Below are positions 1 through 9,475 of a stretch of DNA of 42,555 bases, one piece after another. The stretch is from contig NZ_LQZT01000017.1 in the NCBI RefSeq assembly GCF_001703635.1, positions 1-42,555 on the forward strand, in the 5' to 3' direction. Positions within the stretch are counted from its first letter, which is position 1. Each line of letters opens with the position of its first letter. This DNA is from Parahoeflea olei (lineage in GTDB: Bacteria > Pseudomonadota > Alphaproteobacteria > Rhizobiales > Rhizobiaceae). Below the pieces are notes generated by a model that made no database searches, had not been told where the DNA came from, and was given only the letters and a program-made list of their open reading frames with translations. Made by a program: the position numbers and the translations under genes.

Positions 1-1317
1 GAGGTCGGTCAGGAGTTTCTGCAGGTCGACCTCGACACCGTCCTGGCGCGCGAGTTCCGCATCGAGCCGCGAGGCGTCGGAAATGTCGCTGATCAGCCGG
101 TCCATGCGCCGCACATCGTGCTGGATCACGTCCATCAGCCGTTTGCGGGACTGCTCGTTGCGGGCCAGCGGCAGGGTTTCGACCGCGCTTCGCAGGGAGG
201 TGAGCGGGTTCTTGAGCTCGTGGCTGACATCGGCGGCAAAACTTTCGATCGCGGCGATGCGGTCATAGAGCGCGTTGGTCATGTCGCGCAGCGCCACCGA
301 CAGGTTGCCGATCTCGTCCTGGCGCTCGGAGAAGTCCGGAATTTCCTCGCGCGCATGCACGCCGCGGCGCACCCGCACCGCCGCCGCCGACAGCCGCCTG
401 AGCGGGGTGGCGATGGTGCTGGCGAGCAGCAACGACAAAACGATCGTGACCATGGCGGCGACGCCGAACACCCGGAAGATCGCCATCCGTTCGGCATGGA
501 CGATCTTGTCGATGTCGCCGGCCTGGGTGGAGAGCAACAGCACGCCCAGAACCGCGCGGAAGCGCTGCACCGGAACCGCCACGGAGACGATCAGCTCGCC
601 CTTTTCGGTGACCCGCACCACCGCGCCGCGGCCGCCGGTGAGCGCGTTCATCACCTCGGGATAGATCGATCCGTCCGCGCCCGGCGGCTCGCGGTAAAGC
701 GGCAGGTCGCGGCGCTGGAAGAACCGGTTGAACCAGGTTCCGACCGTCTCGGCGATGCCGGTCGCGCCGGCGTCGGCGGGCGGCAGCTCGTAGCGCAGCA
801 CCTGGCCGCTCGAATAGAGATAGCGCGAATCGAGAATCAGGCTGGCATCGCCGTCATAGATGCGCGCCCGCGTCCGGGTCGGCGAGATCAGCCGCCGCAG
901 CACCGGGGCGACACGCTCGGGATTGATCGGAAAATCGAGGTTCTCGTTGGAACTGGTCGGCGAAATGCTCTGCCCGGCCTGCAGTTCGAGCAGTTTCTCG
1001 GGATCGATGGTGATCGAGTTGGTATCGACCGAGGCCGAGGCCGCAACCGCGCCGGCGATGATCTCGCCCTGGGTCAGAAGGCTTTCGACGCGGGCGTCGA
1101 TCAGGCCTTCGCGGAACTGGTTGAGATACATGATCCCCGAGACCAGGACGATCAGCGCCGCCAGGTTGAGAAACAGGATGCGCCGGGTCAGGCTCGAAAA
1201 GATCAGATGGCCGAAGATCCGGCGCACCAGCGTCACCGGATGAATCCAGCCTCTGGCCCGGCGCGAAACGGGTGCGGGCTCGTCCCGCCCCGTCTCATCG
1301 ATGTCCTCAGCGCTCAT
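1..1317 (-). CDS. chvG: ChvG/ExoS-type sensor histidine kinase, 3' end beyond window
   Basis: Inner-membrane sensor kinase of the ChvG-ChvI pathway, which in rhizobia controls envelope, acid and exopolysaccharide responses. Reading from ATG at 1317 gives 439 residues without a stop before the window edge; the family is roughly 580-600, so the C-terminal catalytic ATPase part is missing. Visible in order: cytoplasmic N-terminus rich in Arg/Asp/Glu, TM1 at about residues 48-66, a periplasmic sensor region about 67-278, TM2 about 279-300, a HAMP-like segment about 301-352, and the dimerisation/H-box with ADVSHELKNPLTSLRS and phosphoacceptor His366. It starts 45 bp after the chvI stop and is surely co-transcribed with it. 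Many overlapping plus-strand frames here are only GC-rich antisense shadows. Confidence 0.93.
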   Translation of the reverse strand, partial: MSAEDIDETGRDEPAPVSRRARGWIHPVTLVRRIFGHLIFSSLTRRILFLNLAALIVLVSGIMYLNQFREGLIDARVESLLTQGEIIAGAVAASASVDTNSITIDPEKLLELQAGQSISPTSSNENLDFPINPERVAPVLRRLISPTRTRARIYDGDASLILDSRYLYSSGQVLRYELPPADAGATGIAETVGTWFNRFFQRRDLPLYREPPGADGSIYPEVMNALTGGRGAVVRVTEKGELIVSVAVPVQRFRAVLGVLLLSTQAGDIDKIVHAERMAIFRVFGVAAMVTIVLSLLLASTIATPLRRLSAAAVRVRRGVHAREEIPDFSERQDEIGNLSVALRDMTNALYDRIAAIESFAADVSHELKNPLTSLRSAVETLPLARNEQSRKRLMDVIQHDVRRMDRLISDISDASRLDAELARQDGVEVDLQKLLTDL

Positions 1318-1362
1318 GTCGCTATCGCCACCTCAACCCCGAAGCAGGGCGGACACGCAGGG

Positions 1363-2076
1363 TCATGCCATTTCCCTGAACCGGTAACCCACTCCGTATA
1401 GCGTTTCGATCATGTCGAAATCGTCGTCCACCATCTTGAACTTCTTGCGCAGCCGCTTGATGTGGCTGTCGATGGTGCGGTCGTCGACATAGACCTGTTC
1501 GTCATAGGCGGCATCCATCAGCGCGTCGCGGCTTTTGACCACGCCGGGCCGCTGCGCCAGCGACTGCAGGATCAGGAATTCGGTCACGGTCAAGGTCACC
1601 GGCTCGTTCTTCCAGGTGCAGGTGTGGCGCTCCTGGTCCATCACCAGATTGCCGCGTTCGAGCGACTTGGTGGGCGCGGCGGTCGCGCGTCCGGGCGATG
1701 CGGCCGCCTCGCGGTTGGCGGCACGGCGCAGCACCGCCTTGACCCGCTCGACCAGCAGCCGTTGCGAGAACGGCTTGGTGATGAAATCGTCGGCACCCAT
1801 CTTCAGGCCGAACAGCTCATCGATCTCCTCGTCCTTCGACGTCAGGAAGATCACCGGAATGTCGGATTTCTGGCGCAGCCGGCGCAACAGCTCCATGCCG
1901 TCCATGCGCGGCATCTTGATGTCGAAAATGGCAAGTTGCGGCGGACGTGCCAGCAAACCATCCAGGGCGGAGGCGCCATCGGTGTAGGTCTCAACACGAT
2001 ACCCTTCGGCTTCGAGTGCGATCGAAACCGAGGTAAGGATGTTGCGGTCGTCGTCGACGAGCGCGATTGTCTGCAT
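1363..2076 (-). CDS. chvI: ChvI response regulator (OmpR family)
   Basis: DNA-binding response regulator phosphorylated by ChvG. The product is 237 aa: an N-terminal receiver domain (residues 1-about 120) with acidic pocket D8-D10, phosphoacceptor D52 in AIFDIKMP and K101 in ITKPFS, followed by a C-terminal winged-helix OmpR/PhoB domain (about 140-237) ending [13 protein letters not shown] at 2076 is chosen because the protein then begins [10 protein letters not shown], the usual ChvI N-terminus, and GGAG lies 9 nt upstream; in-frame ATGs at 2091 and 2094 are possible but less likely. It is divergent from pckA across 344 bp and lies directly upstream of chvG, the conserved rhizobial arrangement. 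Confidence 0.95.
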   Translation of the reverse strand: MQTIALVDDDRNILTSVSIALEAEGYRVETYTDGASALDGLLARPPQLAIFDIKMPRMDGMELLRRLRQKSDIPVIFLTSKDEEIDELFGLKMGADDFITKPFSQRLLVERVKAVLRRAANREAAASPGRATAAPTKSLERGNLVMDQERHTCTWKNEPVTLTVTEFLILQSLAQRPGVVKSRDALMDAAYDEQVYVDDRTIDSHIKRLRKKFKMVDDDFDMIETLYGVGYRFREMA

Positions 2077-2420
2077 GTCTGTCGTCTCCATCATGGCCTT
2101 CAAGCACCTCTCGGAAGTGCCCCCACTTCTCCCGGCGCGATCGCACAGTCGCGCCATCGCCGGGTCCCACCGCCACGTCCATGGGGATAAAGTGAGAACA
2201 AAATGTGGCACAGATCGCGGCCTGTGTCATTCCCCCCGTGGCGGGGGCGGCAAAGTGCAGCCGCCAGTTGAACCGATTGAATGGGGCGTCCCATTCTTTA
2301 AATCGATTATTTATTTGATTTCATTAATTTATCGACGAATGGCTTGTTGTTTTTTGATGGGCACGCCCCTATGGTCCGGGTCTATTGATCCGGCATGCCT
2401 CACAGGAAAAGGAATCCGAA
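2077..2420. promoter_or_regulatory. chvI / pckA divergent intergenic region
   Basis: 344 bp without a convincing gene. The chvI-proximal half is GC-rich with a small C-run/G-run hairpin near 2232-2248. The pckA-proximal half (about 2290-2365) is strikingly AT-rich for this genome and is the natural place for the pckA promoter. An imperfect match TTGTTG (2344-2349) to CTATGG (2369-2374) has a long 19-bp spacer, so I do not call it firmly. An inverted repeat at 2206-2229 is listed separately. Confidence 0.6.
2206..2229. promoter_or_regulatory. inverted repeat, possible operator upstream of chvI
   Basis: TGGCACAG, 8 nt, then CTGTGTCA: the half-sites match at 7 of 8 positions when one is reverse-complemented. 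It lies 130 bp upstream of the chvI start and about 190 bp upstream of pckA. The geometry suits a dimeric regulator, but no known motif is recognised and chance is possible. Confidence 0.25.
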
Positions 2421-4058
2421 ATGAGCAAGGATTTGGGAGTATTCAATCCTTCGTCCGCCATCGGCCAGAGCGGCCTCAGCACCAGCGGCGTGGTGCGCTA
2501 CAACACCTGCGAGGCTGAGCTGGTCGAACTCGCCGTGACGCGCGGCGAAGCCTGCCTGACGGCGCAGGGCGCATTGAGGGCGCTCACCGGACAGCACACC
2601 GGCCGCTCCGCCAAGGACAAGTTCATCGTCTGCGACGCGACGACCCAAGACAAGATCTGGTGGGACAACAACAACGCCATGACGCCGGAGGCGTTCGACG
2701 TGCTGCATGACGAGGCTTTCGACGTGCTGCATGCCGACATGCTGGCCCACGCCCAGGACAAGGATCTGTTCGTGCAGGACCTGGTCGGCGGCGCCGACCA
2801 GCATTATGCGCTCAACGCCCGGATCGTGACGGCCTATGCCTGGCATGCCCTGTTTATCCGCAACATGCTCATCCGCCCGGAGCAGGCGGCGCTCGAAAGC
2901 TTCACGCCCGAGTTGACCATTCTCAACCTGCCGTCGTTCCGCGCCGATCCGGCGCGCCACGGCTGCCGCACCGAGACGGTGATCGCCGTCAATTTCGTGA
3001 AGGGCCTGGTGCTGATCGGCGGCACCTCCTATGCCGGCGAAATCAAGAAATCGGTGTTCACCGCGCTCAACTACAAGCTCCCGCCCGAAGGCGTGATGCC
3101 GATGCACTGCTCGGCCAATGTCGGGACCGAGGACGACACGGCGATCTTTTTCGGCCTGTCGGGCACCGGCAAGACCACGCTGTCGGCCGACCCCAAGCGC
3201 ACGCTGATCGGCGACGACGAGCATGGCTGGGGCAAGAACGGCGTCTTCAACTTCGAAGGCGGCTGCTACGCCAAGACCATCCGCCTGTCAGCCGAGGCCG
3301 AGCCCGAAATCTACGCAACCACCCAGCGTTTCGGCACGGTGCTCGAAAATGTGGTGCTGGACGACCGGCGCAATCCCGATTTCGACGACGGATCGCTCAC
3401 CGAAAACACCCGCTGCGCCTATCCGCTACATTTCATCCCCAATGCCAGCGCAACAGGGCTCGCGGGCCATCCGAAAAGCATCATCATGCTGACGGCGGAC
3501 GCGTTCGGGGTGATGCCGCCGATCGCCAAGCTGTCGCCGGAACAGGCGATGTACCACTTCCTGTCGGGCTACACCGCCAAGGTGGCCGGAACCGAGAAGG
3601 GCGTCACCGAACCCGAAGCCACATTCTCCACCTGCTTCGGTGCACCGTTCATGCCGCGCCATCCGTCGGAATATGGCGACCTGCTGCGCAAGCTCATCCA
3701 CGACCACCAGGTCAATTGCTGGCTCGTCAACACCGGCTGGACCGGCGGTGCCTATGGCCAGGGCAGGCGCATGCCGATCAAGGTGACCCGCACGCTTCTG
3801 TCGGCCGCCCTCGACGGCTCGCTCCAGAACGTGGATTTCCGCGCCGACCCGAATTTCGGCTTTGCCGTTCCGGTATCGGTCGAAGGCATCGACGACGCCA
3901 TTCTCGATCCGCGGTCGACCTGGACGGACGCGGCCGCCTATGACGCCTCGGCCACCCATCTGGTCAGCATGTTCATCGAGAATTTCGCCAAGTTCGAGGC
4001 ACATGTCGATGCGGCGGTGCTGGAAGCCGCGCCCGGACTCAAGACCGCAGCCGCCTGA
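2421..4058 (+). CDS. pckA: phosphoenolpyruvate carboxykinase (ATP)
   Basis: Cytosolic ATP-dependent PEP carboxykinase, converting oxaloacetate plus ATP to PEP plus CO2, the first committed gluconeogenic step during growth on C4-dicarboxylates. The product is 545 aa; rhizobial homologues are about 536. Visible motifs: the N-terminal TGRSAKDKF substrate region, the kinase P-loop GLSGTGKTT (residues 245-253), GDDEHGW with metal/nucleotide-binding acidic residues, and [10 protein letters not shown] near the C-terminus. The ATG at 2421 follows AAGGA by 7 nt; an in-frame upstream ATG at 2385 would add 12 unconserved residues. Residues 90-97 are tandemly repeated as 98-105 (see repeat), explaining most of the extra length. 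Divergent from chvI and followed by a strong terminator. Confidence 0.96.
   Translation: MSKDLGVFNPSSAIGQSGLSTSGVVRYNTCEAELVELAVTRGEACLTAQGALRALTGQHTGRSAKDKFIVCDATTQDKIWWDNNNAMTPEAFDVLHDEAFDVLHADMLAHAQDKDLFVQDLVGGADQHYALNARIVTAYAWHALFIRNMLIRPEQAALESFTPELTILNLPSFRADPARHGCRTETVIAVNFVKGLVLIGGTSYAGEIKKSVFTALNYKLPPEGVMPMHCSANVGTEDDTAIFFGLSGTGKTTLSADPKRTLIGDDEHGWGKNGVFNFEGGCYAKTIRLSAEAEPEIYATTQRFGTVLENVVLDDRRNPDFDDGSLTENTRCAYPLHFIPNASATGLAGHPKSIIMLTADAFGVMPPIAKLSPEQAMYHFLSGYTAKVAGTEKGVTEPEATFSTCFGAPFMPRHPSEYGDLLRKLIHDHQVNCWLVNTGWTGGAYGQGRRMPIKVTRTLLSAALDGSLQNVDFRADPNFGFAVPVSVEGIDDAILDPRSTWTDAAAYDASATHLVSMFIENFAKFEAHVDAAVLEAAPGLKTAAA
2688..2735 (+). repeat. in-frame 24-bp tandem duplication inside pckA
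   Basis: Two adjacent 24-bp copies (2688-2711 and 2712-2735) differ at only 2 positions and encode EAFDVLHD then EAFDVLHA (residues 90-105). The frame is kept. One difference is silent (GCG/GCT), the other changes Asp to Ala at the end of the unit. Confidence 0.9.
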
Positions 4059-4086
4059 CGCGATCGCCCTCAGGCACGCATTCTCC

Positions 4087-4126
4087 GACCGGCCCCGTTG
4101 ACCCGACGGGGCCGGTCGCGCATTTT
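4087..4126 (+). terminator. rho-independent terminator after pckA
   Basis: A perfect 12-bp GC-rich stem, GACCGGCCCCGT (4087-4098) with ACGGGGCCGGTC (4106-4117), 7-nt loop, then TTTT at 4123-4126. It lies 28 bp after the pckA stop and upstream of the next gene's ribosome-binding site. Confidence 0.8.
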
Positions 4127-4160
4127 CTGCCGGTCACACCGCATGCAGGAGATGAGCGCC

Positions 4161-4838
4161 ATGGCAGAGGCCGCCAAGACTGTCCCGCTTTCGCTGGCGC
4201 GCAAGTCCGAGACGGAAATGCTCGCCGAGGCCCGGCGGTTTTTCGCGCTGATGCAGGCGCGCCGCACGGTGCGGGATTTCTCCCCCGACCCGGTCGACCC
4301 CGAACTCATCCGTCTGGCGGTCCGCACTGCGGGTACGGCGCCGTCGGGCGCCAACCAGCAGCCCTGGAGCTTCGTCGCCATCGACGACCCCGACACCAAG
4401 CGGGCGATCCGGCTTGCCGCGGAGGAAGAGGAGCGCACCTTTTACGGCGGCCGCGCCGGCGCGGAGTGGCTCGGGGCGCTCAGTCCTCTCGGGACGGACT
4501 GGCAGAAGCCGTTCCTGGAAACCGCACCCTGGTTGATCGCCGTCTTTGCACAGCGCTGGGGCACCGATGCAGAGGGCCGCAAGATCAAGCATTACTATGT
4601 CCCGGAATCGGTCTCCATCGCCATCGGGCTTATGATCGCGAGCCTGCATGCGGCGGGACTGGCCACGCTCACGCATACGCCCTCGCCGATGGGCTTTCTC
4701 AACCGGATCTGCGCACGGCCGGACAATGAGCGGCCGCTTCTGTTGCTGGTGGCCGGCCATCCGGCCGCCGATGCGACCGTGCCTGCGATCAGCCGCAAGA
4801 GCGAGGACGAGATCCTGGTCTGGAAGAGGGCACCATGA
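4161..4838 (+). CDS. nitroreductase-fold flavoprotein, iodotyrosine-deiodinase-like
   Basis: FMN-dependent nitroreductase-superfamily protein of 225 aa. It resembles the iodotyrosine deiodinase (IYD) branch more than classical NfsA/NfsB: RRTVRDF (34-40) for FMN phosphate binding, [15 protein letters not shown] (55-69), the EEEER lid region, [29 protein letters not shown] and a C-terminal GHPA-DATVP-ISRK segment all follow that family's order. Its physiological substrate in this bacterium is not evident; halogenated or nitro-aromatics are inferences. ATG at 4161 is preferred because AGGAG lies 9 nt upstream; ATGs at 4143 and 4152 would overlap or precede that site. The stop overlaps the arfB start (ATGA), so the two are translationally coupled. 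Confidence 0.85.
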   Translation: MAEAAKTVPLSLARKSETEMLAEARRFFALMQARRTVRDFSPDPVDPELIRLAVRTAGTAPSGANQQPWSFVAIDDPDTKRAIRLAAEEEERTFYGGRAGAEWLGALSPLGTDWQKPFLETAPWLIAVFAQRWGTDAEGRKIKHYYVPESVSIAIGLMIASLHAAGLATLTHTPSPMGFLNRICARPDNERPLLLLVAGHPAADATVPAISRKSEDEILVWKRAP

Positions 4839-5269
4839 GCGCGCTGCCGCTTTACGCCGCCCGCGGCATCGTCATTGCCGGCTGGGAGCTGGACGAGAGC
4901 TTCATCCGCGCCTCCGGGCCGGGCGGACAGAACGTCAACAAGGTCGCGACCGCCGTGCAGCTCCGGTTCGACATCCGCAATTCGCCGTCGCTGCCCGAAC
5001 GGGTCAAGACCAATGCCCTCCGCCTTGGCGGCAGCCGCGTCTCCAAGGAGGGGGTCCTTATCCTCGAGGCCAACCGCTTCCGCACCCAGGAGCGCAACCG
5101 CGTCGATGCGCGGGAACGGCTGGTCGAGCTGATCGACCGCGCCTCGGAACCGCCACCGCCACCGCGGCGCAAGACCAAGCCGACACGCGGATCGATCGAG
5201 CGCCGGCTGGCGGCCAAATCCGGCCGCGCCATCATCAAGAAGGCGCGCGGCAAGGTGACCGATGAGTAA
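4835..5269 (+). CDS. arfB: alternative ribosome-rescue factor / peptidyl-tRNA hydrolase ArfB
   Basis: Class-I release-factor-like protein (YaeJ/ArfB/ICT1 family) that hydrolyses peptidyl-tRNA on stalled ribosomes lacking a stop codon. At 144 aa it matches the short family. The catalytic GGQ is at residues 30-32 in [10 protein letters not shown], and the Lys/Arg-rich C-terminal tail (about 113-140) is the segment that inserts into the empty mRNA channel in ArfB. There is no codon-recognition domain, so it is not RF1 or RF2. The ATG at 4835 overlaps the stop of the preceding flavoprotein gene by 4 bp. Confidence 0.93.
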   Translation: MSALPLYAARGIVIAGWELDESFIRASGPGGQNVNKVATAVQLRFDIRNSPSLPERVKTNALRLGGSRVSKEGVLILEANRFRTQERNRVDARERLVELIDRASEPPPPPRRKTKPTRGSIERRLAAKSGRAIIKKARGKVTDE

Positions 5270-5348
5270 TTCCCGACACGGCGCGTATTGGCAGACCCCG
5301 TCACGGCGTGCTTAAGTCCGCTCAGTTCACGCGAGGAGGCGACTGCAT

Positions 5349-5864
5349 ATGGGAATCTTCGACTTCATCAAATCGGCCGGAAAGAAGCTCGGGCTCGGCG
5401 GCGACGACGACGCGCCGGATGCGGACTCGGTCAAGAAGGAACTGGACAGCTTCAAGCTCGGCACCGACAAGGTCGACGTCAAGGTGGACGGTGACAAGGT
5501 GGTGCTCTCGGGCGTGGTCGAGGATCAGTCGATCTTCGAAAAGGCCATCGTCGCGGTCGGCAACACGCTCGGGATCTCCAAGGTGGAAGCGGCCGATCTC
5601 AAGGTGGTGGTGCCCGAGTCCGGGCTTTCCCTTGGCACGACCGACATGACCGAACTGGTCAAGGCCTCCACGCCGGCCAAGGCGCCGCGGTTTCACACCG
5701 TCAAGAAGGGCGACAATCTGTGGAAGGTCGCCGAGGCCGCCTATGGCAAGGGCAAGGGCGCGAAATACACGGTGATCTTCGAGGCCAACAAGCCGATGCT
5801 GTCGGACCCCGACAAGATCTATCCGGGCCAGGTGCTCCGGATCCCGGATCTCGAAACCGCCTGA
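5349..5864 (+). CDS. kbp: BON-LysM protein, Kbp (YgaU)-like potassium-binding protein
   Basis: 171-aa soluble two-domain protein. It begins MGIFDFIKSAGKKLG, followed by a BON domain (about 25-90) and, after a short linker, a LysM domain (about 116-168) with HTVKKGDNLWKVAE and FEANKPMLSDPDKIYPGQ. The order and the near-identical LysM end match E. coli Kbp/YgaU, which binds K+ in the cytoplasm; no signal peptide is visible, in line with that. The ATG at 5349 has an ideal AGGAGG 9 nt upstream (5334-5339). Role here inferred from homology: potassium or osmotic sensing. It lies 79 bp after arfB and may have its own promoter. Confidence 0.9.
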   Translation: MGIFDFIKSAGKKLGLGGDDDAPDADSVKKELDSFKLGTDKVDVKVDGDKVVLSGVVEDQSIFEKAIVAVGNTLGISKVEAADLKVVVPESGLSLGTTDMTELVKASTPAKAPRFHTVKKGDNLWKVAEAAYGKGKGAKYTVIFEANKPMLSDPDKIYPGQVLRIPDLETA

Positions 5865-5888
5865 GACCCCGTTCCCGAAAGCCAGCCG

Positions 5889-6497
5889 ATGCTCGTCCTG
5901 CCCAAGGGGCTGCGCCATATCCCCGGCCATCTCGACCGGGCAGCACAGGAGCGGCTGGTCGACGCCATCCGCGGCGTGGTGGCGCAGGCGCCGTTCTACC
6001 GCCCGGAAATGCCGCGCACCGGCAAGCCGCTGAGCGTGCGCATGACCAATTGCGGGGAACTCGGCTGGGTGACGGACCGGGCCGGCTACCGCTATCAGCC
6101 GCACCATCCGGTGACGGGCGAGCCCTGGCCGCCGATCCCCGACATGCTGATGGATCTGTGGCGGGAATTCTGCCCGGAGGCGAGGCCGCCGCAGGCCTGC
6201 CTCGTCAATTTCTACGATGTTACGGCCAAGATGGGGCTGCACCAGGACCGCGACGAGCAGGATCTGACCGCACCGGTGCTGTCGGTGTCGCTGGGGGACG
6301 CCTGCCTGTTCCGCATCGGCGGCACCGAGCGCGGTCAGCCGACCCGCTCGTTCCGGCTCGAAAGCGGCGATATCGTCGTGCTTGGCGGGCCGAGCCGGCT
6401 TCTCTTTCACGGCGTCGACCGGATCTATCCGACCACCTCGGCCCTGCTCCGAGATGGCGGCCGCATCAACCTCACCCTCAGGCGCGTGACCGCCTGA
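5889..6497 (+). CDS. alkB: AlkB-family Fe(II)/2-oxoglutarate dioxygenase
   Basis: DNA/RNA repair dioxygenase that oxidatively removes alkyl lesions such as 1-methyladenine and 3-methylcytosine. 202 aa. Metal ligands are His118 and Asp120 (GLHQDRDE) and His174 (LLFHGVD). The 2-oxoglutarate-binding arginines are Arg192 and Arg198 in GRINLTLRR. NFYDVTAKMGLHQD is the typical AlkB core. It follows kbp by 24 bp with a weak ribosome-binding site and probably shares its transcript. It converges on coaA with a 60-bp gap and no obvious terminator. No ada gene is adjacent, so regulation by the adaptive response cannot be inferred from context. Confidence 0.92.
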   Translation: MLVLPKGLRHIPGHLDRAAQERLVDAIRGVVAQAPFYRPEMPRTGKPLSVRMTNCGELGWVTDRAGYRYQPHHPVTGEPWPPIPDMLMDLWREFCPEARPPQACLVNFYDVTAKMGLHQDRDEQDLTAPVLSVSLGDACLFRIGGTERGQPTRSFRLESGDIVVLGGPSRLLFHGVDRIYPTTSALLRDGGRINLTLRRVTA

Positions 6498-6557
6498 GCC
6501 GGTTACCCGGAATCACGCGGCGGCGTCCTGCCATGGCACCATACCCCGAGTCTGCGC

Positions 6558-7544
6558 TCAGAGCTTGCGCAGCGCCACCTGTTCGATGAGGTGATTGGGC
6601 CCCTTGCGCAGGATCAGGTCCGCGCGCGGCCGCGTGGGCAGGATGTTCTGCTTGAGGTTCTTCAAGTTGATCGTCTCCCACAGGTTCTCGGCGATCGCGA
6701 GCGCCGCGGTCTCGTTGATCGCGGCATAGCGGTGGAAGAAGGACTCGGGCTTCTGGAAGGCGGTCTGCCTGAGATTCATGAAGCGGTCGACATACCATTT
6801 GTGGATGTCGGCTTCGTCGGCGTCGATATAGATCGAGAAATCGAAGAAGTCGGAGACGAAGGGGACGATCTTGCCGTCTTCGGGCAGGTCGCGCACCTGT
6901 AGCACGTTGATGCCTTCGAAGATCAGGATGTCGGGCCGGTCGATATAGATATATTCGCCAGGCAGCACGTCATAGGTCAGGTGCGAATAGCACGGCGCGC
7001 GCACATTGGGCTGGCCGGCCTTGATGTCCGAGAGGAAACGCAGCACCGAGGCGACATCGTAGCTTTCGGGGAAGCCCTTGCGGTCCATCAGGTTTTCGCG
7101 CCTGAGCACCTCGTTGGGATAGAGAAAGCCGTCGGTGGTGATCAGGTCCACCTTCGGGCTCGAAGGCCAGCGCTTGAGCAGCTCGGTCAGCACGCGCGCG
7201 GTGGTCGACTTGCCGACCGCAACCGAGCCGGCAATGCCGATGATGAAGGGGGTCTTGGCCACATTCGACAGGCTCAGGAACTGCTTGCGCTGCTTGAACA
7301 GCAGCTGCGAGGACTCGACATGGGAGGACAAGAGCCGCGACAGCGAGAGATAGATCCGGCGGATTTCGTCGAGATCGACCGGGTCGTTGAGCGAACGCAG
7401 CCGCCGGACCTCGTCCTCGGTCAGCGTCAGCGGCGTGTCGGCGCGGAACGCCGCCCATTGCTCGGCGGTGAAGAACCGGAAGGGGGAAAAGTCGTCGCCG
7501 GTAAAATGGTCCGGCACGCGGGGCTGGGTCTCGGTCTGGTCCAT
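6558..7544 (-). CDS. coaA: type I pantothenate kinase
   Basis: Catalyses ATP-dependent phosphorylation of pantothenate, the first step of coenzyme A synthesis. 328 aa, usual for prokaryotic type I kinases. The P-loop is [12 protein letters not shown] (103-114), followed by [11 protein letters not shown] and IFEGINVLQ, both signatures of this family, and [17 protein letters not shown] near the acceptor site. The ATG at 7544 is 2 bp after the hisE stop, so it is the last gene of the his cluster, an arrangement usual in rhizobia. No terminator is apparent in the 60 bp before alkB. Confidence 0.95.
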   Translation of the reverse strand: MDQTETQPRVPDHFTGDDFSPFRFFTAEQWAAFRADTPLTLTEDEVRRLRSLNDPVDLDEIRRIYLSLSRLLSSHVESSQLLFKQRKQFLSLSNVAKTPFIIGIAGSVAVGKSTTARVLTELLKRWPSSPKVDLITTDGFLYPNEVLRRENLMDRKGFPESYDVASVLRFLSDIKAGQPNVRAPCYSHLTYDVLPGEYIYIDRPDILIFEGINVLQVRDLPEDGKIVPFVSDFFDFSIYIDADEADIHKWYVDRFMNLRQTAFQKPESFFHRYAAINETAALAIAENLWETINLKNLKQNILPTRPRADLILRKGPNHLIEQVALRKL

Positions 7545-7546
7545 GG

Positions 7547-7870
7547 CTACTCCGCCTTGCGCCCGGCCTTCTCGGCAAGGCCCGACTGCGCGGTCCGGCC
7601 CTCCAGGACGTCCATCACCTCGGACAGGGGGACATCGGCGATCTTCAGCACCACCATCAGGTGATAGAGCAGATCGGCGGTTTCGCCGACCAGCTCGGCG
7701 CGCGACTGGGAGGTGGCGGCAATCACCGTTTCGACCGCCTCCTCGCCGAGCTTCTTGGCGGCCTTCGGCATGCCGGCCTGGACCAGTTTCGCGGTCCAGG
7801 AGCCTTGAGGATCGGCCGAGGCACGGCTGGCGACGATCCGCTCGAGATCGGCGAGGGTGAAGCGTGTCAT
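7547..7870 (-). CDS. hisE: phosphoribosyl-ATP pyrophosphohydrolase
   Basis: Second step of histidine synthesis: PR-ATP to PR-AMP plus pyrophosphate. 107 aa, an all-alpha MazG-like fold with the metal-binding pattern [13 protein letters not shown] and the acidic stretch [18 protein letters not shown] at 7870 is chosen because GGAG lies 11 nt upstream and the protein then starts [10 protein letters not shown]; a TTG at 7888 in the same frame would place that Shine-Dalgarno inside the gene. HisI is not in this window, so this is the stand-alone alphaproteobacterial HisE. Confidence 0.93.
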   Translation of the reverse strand: MTRFTLADLERIVASRASADPQGSWTAKLVQAGMPKAAKKLGEEAVETVIAATSQSRAELVGETADLLYHLMVVLKIADVPLSEVMDVLEGRTAQSGLAEKAGRKAE

Positions 7871-7912
7871 GGCGTTGGCATCTCCCAAAAGTCGGTCCCC
7901 GGCACGGCTTCG

Positions 7913-8689
7913 TCAGGCCATCCGCATCTGAAGCCCGGCATCGGCCATATACTGCTTGGCTTCCAGGATCGTATAGGTTCCAAAGTGGAAAATCGAGGCC
8001 GCGAGAACGGCCGTGGCATGGCCGTCGCGGATGCCTTCGACCAGGTGGTCGAGCGTGCCGACGCCGCCCGAGGCGATCACCGGCACGCGCACCGCGTCGG
8101 CGATCGCGCGTGTGAGCGCGATGTCATAGCCCGCCTTGGTGCCATCCCGGTCCATCGAGGTAAGCAGGATTTCGCCGGCGCCGAGATCGACCACCTTCTG
8201 CGCAAACCCGATCGCCTCGATGCCGGTCGGCGTGCGGCCGCCATGGGTGAAGATCTCCCAGCGGTCGGCCTCGCCCGGGCCCGACACCTTCTTGGCGTCG
8301 ATCGCCACGACGATGCACTGGTTGCCGAACTTGTCGGCGGCCTCGGCCACGAATTCCGGTGTCTTCACTGCCGCCGTGTTGATCGAGACCTTGTCGGCGC
8401 CCGCCAGCAAAAGCTTGCGGATGTCGCCGACCGCGCGCACCCCGCCGCCGACCGTCAGCGGCATGAAGCAATGCTCGGCGGTCTGCGCCACCACGTCATA
8501 AATGGTCTCGCGGTTGTCCGACGACGCGGTGATGTCGAGAAAGCAGAGCTCGTCGGCCCCGGCCGCATCATAGGCCTTCGCCGCCTCCACCGGGTCGCCG
8601 GCGTCGATCAGGTCGACAAAATTGACGCCCTTGACGACACGTCCGTCCTTGACGTCGAGACAGGGGATGACGCGGGATTTCAGGGTCAT
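7913..8689 (-). CDS. hisF: imidazole glycerol phosphate synthase, cyclase subunit
   Basis: TIM-barrel cyclase subunit that uses ammonia from HisH to convert PRFAR to imidazole glycerol phosphate and AICAR. 258 aa, the usual length. Catalytic Asp12 ([12 protein letters not shown]) and Asp131 (VVAIDAKK) are present, as are the phosphate-binding loops TVGGGVR and ASGGVG. The start at 8689 gives the standard [12 protein letters not shown]; the Shine-Dalgarno is poor. Odd point: only 36 bp separate this start from the divergent DUF3800 gene, so the normal hisA-hisF junction has been lost and any promoter of its own must lie within or across that foreign-looking gene. Confidence 0.95.
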   Translation of the reverse strand: MTLKSRVIPCLDVKDGRVVKGVNFVDLIDAGDPVEAAKAYDAAGADELCFLDITASSDNRETIYDVVAQTAEHCFMPLTVGGGVRAVGDIRKLLLAGADKVSINTAAVKTPEFVAEAADKFGNQCIVVAIDAKKVSGPGEADRWEIFTHGGRTPTGIEAIGFAQKVVDLGAGEILLTSMDRDGTKAGYDIALTRAIADAVRVPVIASGGVGTLDHLVEGIRDGHATAVLAASIFHFGTYTILEAKQYMADAGLQMRMA

Positions 8690-8725
8690 TAATGTTGCAT
8701 CTTCAGGTAGCAGGAGGCCCGCGGG

Positions 8726-9469
8726 ATGGACCATGACAATGGGAGCTTCATTTTTTACGCCGATGAGAGCGGTGACCACTCCCTTACCTCTGTCGACATC
8801 AAATATCCAGTTTTTGCACTGGCTTTATGCGGCTTCAAAAAGGAAACCTATTGTTCCCGCGTGGTCCCGAATTTCCAGAGATTCAAATTCCGGTATTTTG
8901 GCCACGACTCGATTGTGCTCCACGAACACGAGATCCGGAAACAGAAAGGTGATTTTGCAATCCTGATCGATCAAGTGCGGAGAGAAAACTTCCTCGCGGA
9001 TCTCAACACCTGTCTGGAGACGAGCCCCTTCACGATCTTCGCGACCGTCATTCACAAACAGGAATTGAAAACGGATTTCTTTCCGGAAAACCCCTACTCC
9101 ATATGCCTGAGAATAGCTCTGCAGCACGTCTATCTGTTTCTGAAGCGAAGACGGCAGTCCGAGAAGAGAACCTATTTCATATTTGAAAAGCGAGGGGCGG
9201 CCGAAGATAGAGCGCTCGAACTTGAATTTCGCCGCATCGTGGCCGGGGAAAACGAACTCCGAGAGCCGTTCTCAAGCTTCTTCATTCGCCTTGCGGACAA
9301 GAAGACAAATTCCACGGGCATGCAGATCGCCGATCTTACCGCTCGTCCTTTGGGATTGAGGGTTTTTCGACCGGACCAGGCCAACCGCGCCTATGCCAAG
9401 ATCCAGCGCAAGATTTACGGTTCCAACCGGTTCTCACGGCCCAGCAGGGGAATCTACAATCCCAAATAA
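8726..9469 (+). CDS. DUF3800-family protein inserted in the his operon
   Basis: 247 aa. The N-terminal [12 protein letters not shown] (acidic D13, E14 then SG) and the C-terminal MQIADLTA motif are the hallmarks of DUF3800, a sporadically distributed family of unknown function whose conserved acidic residues suggest a nuclease-like or metal-dependent fold; that suggestion is inference. No signal peptide or membrane segment is seen. It has a perfect AGGAGG (8712-8717) 8 nt before ATG 8726. Codon use and base composition are visibly less GC-rich than in the flanking his genes, it runs opposite to them, and it is followed by strong hairpins. All this suggests horizontal acquisition as a small cassette. 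Confidence 0.85.
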   Translation: MDHDNGSFIFYADESGDHSLTSVDIKYPVFALALCGFKKETYCSRVVPNFQRFKFRYFGHDSIVLHEHEIRKQKGDFAILIDQVRRENFLADLNTCLETSPFTIFATVIHKQELKTDFFPENPYSICLRIALQHVYLFLKRRRQSEKRTYFIFEKRGAAEDRALELEFRRIVAGENELREPFSSFFIRLADKKTNSTGMQIADLTARPLGLRVFRPDQANRAYAKIQRKIYGSNRFSRPSRGIYNPK

Positions 9470-9475
9470 GCGAAA

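Noticed and set aside
118..1401. 427-codon plus-strand frame opposite chvG
   Set aside because: Low-complexity His/Arg/Asp-rich product, exactly antisense to a clear sensor kinase; typical of GC-rich shadow frames.
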